From: Opitutaceae bacterium
Lineage (GTDB): Bacteria; Verrucomicrobiota; Verrucomicrobiia; Opitutales; Opitutaceae
Assembly: GCA_025360455.1 (NCBI GenBank)
Contig: JANYCF010000100.1
Coordinates: forward strand, 1-44,465
Direction: 5' to 3'
Length of the DNA stretch: 44,465 bases
In this document: positions 15,726-22,588 of the stretch, in pieces
Layout of the letters: each line of letters opens with the position of its first letter
Numbering within the stretch: the first letter of the stretch is position 1
The notes under the pieces: generated by a model
Database searches by the model: none
Told to the model about the DNA's origin: nothing
The model's input: the letters and a program-made list of their open reading frames with translations, nothing else
Program-made: the position numbers and the translations under genes

Positions 15726-16991
15726 TCACAGGCTTTCCACAATGGCTTCGAACTGCCGGCCCCGATCGTCGTAACCGCGAAACATATCGAAGCTGGCGAA
15801 GCCCGGACTCAGGACCAATTGGTCACCCGGCACCGCTTGGACGAGGGCGGAACGAACCGCCTCTTCCAGCGTGGCGCAGATGATCGCCGGCACTCCCCAC
15901 GTCTGACAGTGCTGGGCGAGGATTTGTTTCGTTTCGCCGATCAAAAAAGCGTGGCGAACCTTCCGGGCAATCCGCTGGACGAAGCCCCCGAGATCACCGC
16001 CCTTGGCTTTGCCCCCTCCGATCCAAAGTACCGGCTGAGGAAAAGTCGCCAGGGCCGCCTCCACCGCGTGGAAATTAGTCGCCTTCGAGTCGTTCCAAAA
16101 CGTCACGCCGCTCTTCTCTCCCACCCGCGCAAAACGGTGCTGGCCGAGTTGAAAAGAACGAGCCGCCTTGAAGAGCGCGTCGTCGGGATAACCCGCCTGG
16201 CGCCACCACGCCGCCGCAAGCAGGAAATTCTCATAGTGCGGGTAAGCTCCAAACACAGAGCCGTGCAACCGGGCGTCCACGGCTTGTCCTTCCGAAGATA
16301 TTTTCGCCGTCGAAGCCAGGTCGTGGCCGAATTGCCGGGCAAAATGCTGCACGGAAGAACCAAAATAACTGGCTCCCACCGGCGTCCGTTCCACCAACCG
16401 CCATTTCGCCGCGAAATACGCCGCCATCCCCGGATGCCGTTCCAGATGATCTTCCGCAAAATTAGTCCAAAGCGTCGCCGTCGGTTTCAAATACAGCAAT
16501 GTCTCCGCTTGAAACGAACTCACCTCGCAAATCGCGACCGCCTCCGCCGGTTGTTCAATGACCAGCCGACTGAAAGGATAACCCACATTACCCGTGGCAA
16601 ACGCCGGATGCCCGATGGTATTCAACGCGTGAACCAGAAATTCCGTGAGGGTGGTTTTGCCATTCGTACCTGTGATAGCGACGAGCTTTCCTCTCCAAAA
16701 AAGTGAGGCAAAATCCAGTTCTCCGAGGCAGGTGCAACCGGCCGACCGAGCGGCGGCGAGCCAAGCATGTTCGGGGGCGAAGCCCGGACTAAAGACGACG
16801 AGACCATGGAGCGTAGCCTCGTTGGGCCCGAATTTCTTCCAAGCCTCTTCCGCTTTCTCGTCGTACAGCACGCCGTGAGCGCCGAGGGCCGCCAGCAAAG
16901 CAAACACGCCCTGCCCACTCACGCCCGCGCCGAAGACGGCGACCGGACGCGAGAGCAGCGCGGCGATTTCACTGGGTGGCGATGGGAGCAT
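15726..16991 (-). CDS. murD: UDP-MurNAc-L-Ala--D-glutamate ligase MurD
   Basis: A cytosolic Mur ligase adding D-Glu. The ATG at 16991 gives 421 aa. An in-frame TTG at 17027 would add 12 residues and has AAGGA upstream, so it is a possible alternative. Motifs: VFGAGVSGQG (about residues 19-28), P-loop TGTNGKTTLTEF (107-118), EVSSFQAETL, HRFARVGEKSGVTFWNDSKATN (landmark only, ligase C-terminal domain) and WIGGGKAKGGDL. A 232-bp gap with CTCTGTG-type repeats separates it from the upstream L,D-transpeptidase gene. Confidence 0.93.
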   Translation of the reverse strand: MLPSPPSEIAALLSRPVAVFGAGVSGQGVFALLAALGAHGVLYDEKAEEAWKKFGPNEATLHGLVVFSPGFAPEHAWLAAARSAGCTCLGELDFASLFWRGKLVAITGTNGKTTLTEFLVHALNTIGHPAFATGNVGYPFSRLVIEQPAEAVAICEVSSFQAETLLYLKPTATLWTNFAEDHLERHPGMAAYFAAKWRLVERTPVGASYFGSSVQHFARQFGHDLASTAKISSEGQAVDARLHGSVFGAYPHYENFLLAAAWWRQAGYPDDALFKAARSFQLGQHRFARVGEKSGVTFWNDSKATNFHAVEAALATFPQPVLWIGGGKAKGGDLGGFVQRIARKVRHAFLIGETKQILAQHCQTWGVPAIICATLEEAVRSALVQAVPGDQLVLSPGFASFDMFRGYDDRGRQFEAIVESL

Positions 16992-17032
16992 GGTTAACTT
17001 GAATGTTTCATCCTGAAAGACGCCCAATCCTT

Positions 17033-17197
17033 TTCACAGAGGGCACAGAGGCTGACACAGAGGGAGAAAGAGTATACAACGTGCGGGAGGTGCACACGCG
17101 GATGAGCTGGCGTGAACGTCACATCCGAAGCTTGAGTCTTTAGGTTTCGCTCTGTGACCTCTGTGTTGCTCCTTCGGTCTCTGTGTCTCAAGAATTT
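17033..17197. repeat. CTCTGTG/CACAGAG inverted repeat region
   Basis: The left part (17033-17063) contains CACAGAGG three times; the right part (about 17145-17197) contains CTCTGTG three times, so the two are roughly inverted. Between them lies about 80 bp without a gene. Similar CTCTGTG repeats occur between genes in several bacterial groups, as I recall. It borders the L,D-transpeptidase gene on its downstream side. Confidence 0.55.
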
Positions 17198-17223
17198 CAT
17201 GGCTTGGGTGTAAATCACTCGGG

Positions 17224-17739
17224 TTAGGCACGGATTTCGATTGGCGTCCCATCAGGAACAGCTGACCAAATTTCCTCTATTTCAGAATTGGTGACCGCGA
17301 TGCAACCGGCAGTCCAATTCACGACACGATGTAATTTCCCAATCCAGCCGAGACCATTGTGCATCCCATGAATCATGATATCGCCACCTGGTGAAACGTT
17401 TCGTGCTACCGCTACCTCTCTATCATGAGAGCTTGGGTAGGAAACATGCAGAGCACGATGAAAAGCGGACCCCTCTTTATGTCGATCAATCAGATAAACT
17501 CCTTCAGGGGTGCGCCTATCACCTTCCTGCGATTTGTGTCCCACGGGATTTCGTCCGAGCGATATTGAGTAGGATTTCAGCAATTGTCCTCCTTGATACA
17601 GAAACAGCATCCGCTTGCTCTTTTCGACTACGACACGGTCGACCTTGGCGCCAGAGGGGAGTCCTCCCTCCGCGACATTCGCCCAAATCAATATCAGGGC
17701 GATCAAGGCAATCACTGTTACTGTAAGACGACGGAGCAT
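17224..17739 (-). CDS. L,D-transpeptidase (YkuD domain), YafK-like
   Basis: A 171-aa exported or membrane-anchored enzyme with an N-terminal hydrophobic segment at residues 5-20. YkuD-fold landmarks are VDRVVVEKSKRMLFLYQ, GDRRTPEGVYLI, IMIHG with His124, and NWTAGCIAVTN with the catalytic Cys146. Such enzymes make 3-3 crosslinks or attach proteins to peptidoglycan. The short form with HG...GCI resembles the YafK/ErfK side of the family. Its base composition is visibly lower in GC than the flanking mur genes, and repeats bound it on the 3' side, so it may be a later arrival in the cluster. No Shine-Dalgarno sequence; TTCTTTT precedes the ATG. Confidence 0.85.
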   Translation of the reverse strand: MLRRLTVTVIALIALILIWANVAEGGLPSGAKVDRVVVEKSKRMLFLYQGGQLLKSYSISLGRNPVGHKSQEGDRRTPEGVYLIDRHKEGSAFHRALHVSYPSSHDREVAVARNVSPGGDIMIHGMHNGLGWIGKLHRVVNWTAGCIAVTNSEIEEIWSAVPDGTPIEIRA

Positions 17740-17807
17740 AAAAGAACGCTGAAGTCCGCAAGCAGCGGGTTGGTTTTGGTTCCGGTGAGGAGATATAAAG
17801 AACCTGC

Positions 17808-17996
17808 TTACGAACTTCGGCGAAAACGTTTGGTGGTTTTGACCACGACCGGCACATACTTGGACTCCACCACACTGGCGCGGATCGCGCGCAGCTTTTC
17901 CAAGGAACGAATAAACGGCTGACGCAGCAGCAACATTCCGGTCTCGGAAAGGTCACGGAAGCTGGGAGTATTTTCGTAATTATAATCGATCGGCAT
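17808..17996 (-). CDS. Small hypothetical protein, 62 aa
   Basis: A short ORF between mraY and the L,D-transpeptidase gene. The product starts MPIDYNYENTPSFRDLSETG and ends in a basic tail (KTTKRFRRSS). I do not recognise a family. Its ATG is preceded by a CAGACCCTAAATCCC leader like the one in front of the yqeY-like gene at 2402, and the same-strand spacing (75 bases after mraY, 68 before the transpeptidase) fits a real operon gene. It has no signal peptide or membrane segment. Confidence 0.45.
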   Translation of the reverse strand: MPIDYNYENTPSFRDLSETGMLLLRQPFIRSLEKLRAIRASVVESKYVPVVVKTTKRFRRSS

Positions 17997-18000
17997 GGTG

Positions 18001-18035
18001 GTTTTGGGTTTGGGATTTAGGGTCTGGGGTCTGGA
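18001..18035 (-). repeat. Low-complexity leader repeat before the 62-aa ORF
   Basis: Read on the minus strand it is CCAGACCCTAAATCCCAAAC with a second partial CCAGACC unit just before it. It matches the leader at 2350-2397, again directly upstream of a start codon. Confidence 0.4.
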
Positions 18036-18050
18036 AAAGTTTGATTTTCA

Positions 18051-18065
18051 GGTAGGGCGCGCCGT
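18051..18065. repeat. Half-copy of the GGTAGGGC palindrome (family C)
   Basis: GGTAGGGCGCGCCGT matches one arm of the element at 9687-9760. It lies just past the mraY stop codon. The partner arm is missing. Confidence 0.35.
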
Positions 18066-18071
18066 TTGGAT

Positions 18072-19187
18072 TCAGCGCAATTTGAGCGTGGCGAGACCGA
18101 GCAAAGCGAAACCAAGCGAAAGCACCCAAAAGCGGAGCACGACTTTGGTTTCAGGCCAGCCCTTTTTCTGAAAATGATGATGGATCGGGGCCATCAGGAA
18201 GACCCGACGCCCCGTGCCGGTCCGGCGCTTGGTGAACTTAAACCATGCGACCTGGATGATCACCGACATCACTTCCAAAACGAAAACACCGCCCACAATC
18301 ACCAAGGTGATCGGCTGGTGAATCATGAAAGCCATCACGCCGATCAATCCACCCAAGGCCAGTGATCCAGTATCGCCCATGAACACCTCCGCCGGATGCG
18401 AGTTGTACCAAAGGAAAGCCATACAGGCGCCGATCAGCGCGCCGCACACCACCGTCAGCTCACCCGTCCCGGGCACATGACTGATGAAAAGGTATCCGGA
18501 GAAATCCGCGCGACCGGCCACGTACGCCATGATGCCAAACACCAGCGCCACCGTAATCGTACAGCCGACGGCCAAACCATCCAACCCATCGGTCAGATTG
18601 ATCGCGTTGCTAAAGCCGACGATCCACAGATAAATCAGGACGAGCAACAACCACCACGGCATGTATTGGATAACCGCCGTCTTAAAAAACGGTACCCATA
18701 ATTCACGGATCTTCACGGAGCTCTGCGGATGCCACAGCAGCACGCCGAGAGCGACGATCGTCGCGAGCGACTGCCAAGCAATCTTCTCCCACGATTTAAT
18801 CCCATCTTTGTTTTTGTGCACCACCTTCAGGTAATCATCGCGCCAGCCCGGAATGGTCAGCGCCGTGTACACGAAGAGCGCGACGCACACCCAGACATTG
18901 GGCTCGGCCCAGAGCGCCGAGCTGATGAACACCGAAAAGAAGATGATCAACCCGCCCATCGTGGGCGTATGTTTCTTGTCAAAATAGGTCGCGCCCAGTG
19001 AGCCCGTGCGTTCGTCGATATAACCGTGGCCGAATTTCAATTTGCGGAAATGCCCAATGAGCCGAGGTCCGATAATGAACCCGATCACCAAGGCGGTGAG
19101 CGCCGCGCCAATCGTGCGCACGCTGTTATAGTGCAGCAGGCGCAACGGACCAAAAAATGCATCGTACTCGGAAAGATAGCTAAGCAT
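18072..19187 (-). CDS. mraY: Phospho-MurNAc-pentapeptide transferase MraY
   Basis: An integral membrane enzyme making lipid I from UDP-MurNAc-pentapeptide and undecaprenyl phosphate. It has 371 aa with about ten membrane segments. Signature residues are visible: KKHTPTMGG (residues 71-79), GWRDDYLKV with Asp117 and Asp118, NAINLTDGLDGLA (194-206), FMGDTGSLALGG and the C-terminal APIHHHFQKKGW. The start overlaps the end of the preceding 79-aa ORF by 8 bases. The product ends after the last membrane helix (LGLATLKLR), as is normal for the family. Confidence 0.96.
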   Translation of the reverse strand: MLSYLSEYDAFFGPLRLLHYNSVRTIGAALTALVIGFIIGPRLIGHFRKLKFGHGYIDERTGSLGATYFDKKHTPTMGGLIIFFSVFISSALWAEPNVWVCVALFVYTALTIPGWRDDYLKVVHKNKDGIKSWEKIAWQSLATIVALGVLLWHPQSSVKIRELWVPFFKTAVIQYMPWWLLLVLIYLWIVGFSNAINLTDGLDGLAVGCTITVALVFGIMAYVAGRADFSGYLFISHVPGTGELTVVCGALIGACMAFLWYNSHPAEVFMGDTGSLALGGLIGVMAFMIHQPITLVIVGGVFVLEVMSVIIQVAWFKFTKRRTGTGRRVFLMAPIHHHFQKKGWPETKVVLRFWVLSLGFALLGLATLKLR

Positions 19188-19419
19188 GGGAAGGTTTCTT
19201 CGTGAAGCCCGACGGTAAATCCAGTTGGACGAAATTCATCATCCACTCGCGAGCGCCCACGCCCATCAGTTGCTGTGGGCCGGTCAGGATAACCAGACGC
19301 TCTGCCTGACGCAGACGCGTGAAAAACTCACCCGCCAAGTTGGGCGTGTGCTGCAGGTACGGTTCACCGGTCACACAACGAACCGCAGGTTGGGTCGAGA
19401 CATGGAAGTTAGTGGGCAT
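19180..19419 (-). CDS. Small uncharacterised ORF between murF and mraY, 79 aa
   Basis: An ORF that begins inside the last codons of murF (11-base overlap) and ends inside the first codons of mraY (8-base overlap). This interlocked arrangement strongly suggests it is translated, by termination-reinitiation, because no Shine-Dalgarno sequence is seen. The product starts MPTNFHVSTQPAVRCVTGEP, has a hydrophobic stretch (ERLVILTGPQQLMGVG, about residues 40-55) too short for a sure membrane segment, and ends FTKKPSHA. I recognise no family. A role in lipid I/lipid II synthesis is only an inference from position. Confidence 0.6.
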   Translation of the reverse strand: MPTNFHVSTQPAVRCVTGEPYLQHTPNLAGEFFTRLRQAERLVILTGPQQLMGVGAREWMMNFVQLDLPSGFTKKPSHA

Positions 19420-20977
19420 GGGGTAAAGTGTCGGTGAGGACGGTTTCCAATTGGTAACGACGGCTGGCTTTGAGAAATACGGCGCCTTGATAGCCCACGA
19501 GTCGCGCGCGCACGGGGGCGACGTCCTCGATCACGGAGACCTGCGCGGGATCGTTGCCATTTTCCAGCAAACCCTCGCGCACCGCAGCGGCTTGAGCGCC
19601 GAGAACAAACAGCGCATCGCCCGGTCGCAGTAAAATCAACCGACCCAATTGCCGATGATATTCGGCAGCACCCTCCCCAAGTTCTTCCATGCAACCGAGC
19701 ACATATAGCCGCGCCAATTCGGGCTTCACCAGACTGGTGAACGCCGAAATCGCATCCGCCATCGAGGCCGGATTCGCATTGTAGAAATCACAATAAACCA
19801 ACGCCTCGCCCACGCGCTGCAGTTCACCGCGCCACTTGGAGGGTTGCCAGGTATGCAAACGAGTTTGCAGCGTGACGTCATCAATCCCGAGCGTAGAGGC
19901 CAACGCCAAAGCCAGCGCGGCGTTCTGCGCCATCCCACCCGAAACCCGGCGAAAGATAAATTTGCGTTTGTTTTCCAGGATCACCTCGGTCCGTTCCGGC
20001 CGGTGCAACACCGTATAGCTCAGCGTCGGTCCCGAGACTTTCACCATGCCCTCATTCGCGGGCACGAGCACAAGCGGATTGGTCAGAGCGCGAAACGATT
20101 CATACGCCCAGCACGCGACTGGAAAAACATTCAGTCCGCCACTGCGCGTAGCCGCCGGCAGCCGGGATTTTTCGTACGCCACGCCTTCGAGCGAACCGAG
20201 CAACGCCAAATGCGCCGGACCCACGAGTGTCACCAAACAGTGGTCGGGTTCGATCATCTCGGCCAACCCTTCCATCTCACCGGGCATATTTATTCCCGCT
20301 TCGATAATCGCCGCCCGATGCCGCGCGGGATTCAGCTTTGTCAGCGTCAACGGCACGCCGATGTGATTGTTCAAATTACCCTCGGTCTTGAGCACCGTGT
20401 CATGTTCGCGACCCATACCATCATCCCTATGAGCGCTTTTGTTCATATTCCCCTCGGTCGCATACGCGCTGGGATTTCCGCCGAGCAGAACCGCGAGCAT
20501 ATCTTTCGTCGAAGTTTTGCCGGCACTCCCCGTCACTCCGACCACCGTCCCATGAAATTCCCGGCGATGTTCCCGCGCGATGCGCTGAAACGCCGCCAAC
20601 GGATCCACCACGATGAGCTGCGGCAAGGTTGATCCGGAAACTTCGTGCGCCACGAGAGCGGCGACGGCGCCTTTGGCCTGCGCTTCACCCAAAAAATCAT
20701 GGCCGTCGCGCTTGTCCGTCTTGAGCGCGACAAACATCTGCCCAGTCGTCAGCGCCCGCGTGTCCTGATTAAAACCGCAAATTCCCTCATTCGATGCAGA
20801 AGCAGTAAGGTGGAACCCGGCCTCCGGACGAGTTTGCTTAACTTCCGCCGCAACCAACCCGTCCGGAGGCCGGGTTCCACCCCCAGAAAGCGTTTTGCTC
20901 AGCAGCGCCCCGCCCGGTAAACGGGTCCAGCGTCCGTCCGTCCAGACGGCGAGCTTTTCTTGGGCGAACGACGACAT
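19409..20977 (-). CDS. murF: UDP-MurNAc-tripeptide--D-Ala-D-Ala ligase MurF, with two in-frame insertions
   Basis: A cytosolic Mur ligase that adds D-Ala-D-Ala. At 522 aa it is longer than the usual ~450-470. The P-loop TGSAGKTSTKD is at residues 149-159, and later landmarks are LKTEGNLNNHIGVPLT, DFYNANPASM and YVLGCMEELGE. Two stretches do not belong to the family pattern. Residues about 33-57 (GGTRPPDGLVAAEVKQTRPE and neighbours) are encoded by a perfect inverted repeat at 20809-20881. Residues about 174-197 (TEGNMNKSAHRDDGMGREHD and on) lie between two near-identical copies of TEGN and end where the family motif resumes. The frame stays open through both, so the enzyme is probably functional. 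Confidence 0.9.
   Translation of the reverse strand: MSSFAQEKLAVWTDGRWTRLPGGALLSKTLSGGGTRPPDGLVAAEVKQTRPEAGFHLTASASNEGICGFNQDTRALTTGQMFVALKTDKRDGHDFLGEAQAKGAVAALVAHEVSGSTLPQLIVVDPLAAFQRIAREHRREFHGTVVGVTGSAGKTSTKDMLAVLLGGNPSAYATEGNMNKSAHRDDGMGREHDTVLKTEGNLNNHIGVPLTLTKLNPARHRAAIIEAGINMPGEMEGLAEMIEPDHCLVTLVGPAHLALLGSLEGVAYEKSRLPAATRSGGLNVFPVACWAYESFRALTNPLVLVPANEGMVKVSGPTLSYTVLHRPERTEVILENKRKFIFRRVSGGMAQNAALALALASTLGIDDVTLQTRLHTWQPSKWRGELQRVGEALVYCDFYNANPASMADAISAFTSLVKPELARLYVLGCMEELGEGAAEYHRQLGRLILLRPGDALFVLGAQAAAVREGLLENGNDPAQVSVIEDVAPVRARLVGYQGAVFLKASRRYQLETVLTDTLPHAH
20367..20458. repeat. 20-bp direct repeats flanking an insert inside murF
   Basis: On the minus strand ACCGAGGGGAATATGAACAA (20439-20458) and ACCGAGGGTAATTTGAACAA (20367-20386) differ at 2 of 20 bases. 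They are 72 bases (24 codons) apart, so the reading frame is kept. Both encode TEGN-N-N, the conserved MurF motif. Together with the 52 bases between them this looks like an insertion with a duplicated target, or a tandem duplication that then diverged. Confidence 0.65.
20809..20881. repeat. Perfect palindromic element inside murF (22-bp arms)
   Basis: The arm 20809-20830 (GGTGGAACCCGGCCTCCGGA followed by CG) and the arm 20860-20881 are exact reverse complements over 22 bp, with a 29-bp loop. It is 73 bp long and is translated as part of MurF without a stop codon. Family-A-like extragenic palindromes elsewhere in the window lie only between genes. Confidence 0.85.
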
Positions 20978-20987
20978 GGCAAAGTTT

Positions 20988-22475
20988 TCAGACCGGTTTG
21001 ATTTTCTTGATCTCGATCAGCTCGCGGACGACTTGGCGGTCATCAAACGGAATGATCGTGTCAGCAAATTCCTGGTAAGTTTCGTGCCCCTTCCCGGCGA
21101 TCAGCACGCAATCTCCTTCCTTCGCCGCCTCGAGCGCGAGACTGATGGCACGGCGGCGATCTTCCACGAAGGTGATTTTATCCGCCGCAGAAACACCCGT
21201 CTTCATGTCGGTGAAAATCTGCCCGAGTGCTTCCGAACGGGGATTGTCCGCCGTCGCCCAAGCATGATCGGCGATCGCTTGCACCGCCCCGGTCATCAAG
21301 GGACGTTTCGAGCGGTCGCGGTTTCCGCCGCAACCAAACACGACGAGCAAGCGCCCAGGCGTGATCGCGCGCAACATGCCCAGTGCATTGTGCAGCGCAT
21401 CGTCGGTGTGCGCATAATCCACCAGCACGTTGTACGGCTGACCCTCTTCGATTCGCTCCATACGGCCGGGGACTCCGGCGAAGCTCTTTAAGCGCGACGC
21501 GATCACCAGCGGATCGCGGCCAAGCGCATAACACGCCGCAAACGCCGCGAGGAGATTGCTGAGATTGTAGCGACCGATGAGCGGACTCTCGATGGCAAGC
21601 GAGCCTTCGGGCCATACCAGTTGAAACGAAGTGCCCTTAAATCCTAGATTCACTTTCTCCGCCCGCACTGTCGCCGTAGGCGCCTCACCAAAGGTGATGA
21701 CCTTCAGGTGCGCCGGCACCTCCGCCACGAGACGACGACCGTACTCATCATCAATATTGATGGCCGCAGTACGCGGGGCCGCCCCGATCCCGCCATTGAA
21801 GAGCCGGCTCTTTACTTCGAAATAGGACTCCAGCGTTTTGTGATAATCGAGATGGTCACGTGTCAGATTCGTGAAAACCGCGACGCCAAACTGCATGCCG
21901 AGCACGCGCTGTTGATCGATACCATGCGAACTGACTTCCATGACCGCCTGCCGGCAACCCGCATCGCGCATCTGCGCCAACATGCCGTAAAGTTCCAGCG
22001 ACTCCGGCGTCGTGCGATAAGACGGCACGATTCGCGCGCCCAAATCATAATTCACCGTACCGATCAAACCGACCCGCTGCGTGGGCGTGGAGATCAGTTG
22101 CTTGATCAGATTCGTGACGGTCGTCTTGCCATTCGTGCCCGTAACACCGACAAGATCCAGCGATTTGTCGGGAAACTTGAAATAGCGTTGAGCGACGCGG
22201 GCCAGCGCCCGGCGCGCATCCGTCACTTGAATGTACGTGACGCGAGTGGCCGTGCCACTCGGAATTTTTTCCGCCACGATCGCCACCGCCCCGCGGTTGA
22301 TCGCTTCATCGATGAAGGAATTTCCATCCGCGCGGCGCCCCGGGAGCGCAAAGAAAAGATTGCCCGGCATCACCCGGCGGCTGTCCATCGCGAGTCCGGA
22401 AATCGGCCGCTCCAGATCACCTTTGCTGGTGATGATCTCGTCGTCATTAAAAAAATCAGAGAGTTTAGGCGCCAT
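20988..22475 (-). CDS. murE: UDP-MurNAc-L-Ala-D-Glu--meso-DAP ligase MurE
   Basis: A cytosolic Mur ligase adding the third amino acid. Motifs: GVTGTNGKTTVT P-loop, VEVSSHG-type MEVSSHGIDQQR, VDYAHTDDAL and FGCGGNRDRSKRPLM. The DNPRSE motif is the signature for meso-diaminopimelate, so the wall peptide is probably DAP type. The ATG at 22475 gives 495 aa and starts like other MurEs (MAPKLSDFF), with AAGGA upstream. An alternative ATG at 22592 would add 39 unusual residues; it has a strong GGAGGT and an ATGA overlap with ftsI. The extra stretch contains a GC palindrome, so I prefer the shorter form. Confidence 0.93.
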   Translation of the reverse strand: MAPKLSDFFNDDEIITSKGDLERPISGLAMDSRRVMPGNLFFALPGRRADGNSFIDEAINRGAVAIVAEKIPSGTATRVTYIQVTDARRALARVAQRYFKFPDKSLDLVGVTGTNGKTTVTNLIKQLISTPTQRVGLIGTVNYDLGARIVPSYRTTPESLELYGMLAQMRDAGCRQAVMEVSSHGIDQQRVLGMQFGVAVFTNLTRDHLDYHKTLESYFEVKSRLFNGGIGAAPRTAAINIDDEYGRRLVAEVPAHLKVITFGEAPTATVRAEKVNLGFKGTSFQLVWPEGSLAIESPLIGRYNLSNLLAAFAACYALGRDPLVIASRLKSFAGVPGRMERIEEGQPYNVLVDYAHTDDALHNALGMLRAITPGRLLVVFGCGGNRDRSKRPLMTGAVQAIADHAWATADNPRSEALGQIFTDMKTGVSAADKITFVEDRRRAISLALEAAKEGDCVLIAGKGHETYQEFADTIIPFDDRQVVRELIEIKKIKPV

Positions 22476-22502
22476 TTTAAAAATTCCTTGGGTTAGACGG
22501 CT

Positions 22503-22536
22503 GGCCCCGCGCGCGCGCGTACGAGCGCTCGGGGCC
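22503..22536. repeat. GC-rich palindrome between ftsI and murE
   Basis: GGCCCCG (22503-22509) and CGGGGCC (22530-22536) are inverted arms around a CGCGCGCGCG/GAGCGCT core, giving a strong potential hairpin. It lies in the 113-base interval between the ftsI stop and the preferred murE start. If murE starts at 22592 instead, the palindrome is coding. Confidence 0.45.
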
Positions 22537-22588
22537 GGCAAAGTGCGGAAAGCCGCCACCAGCGGATAATTCGGGACGAGGTAACCGA

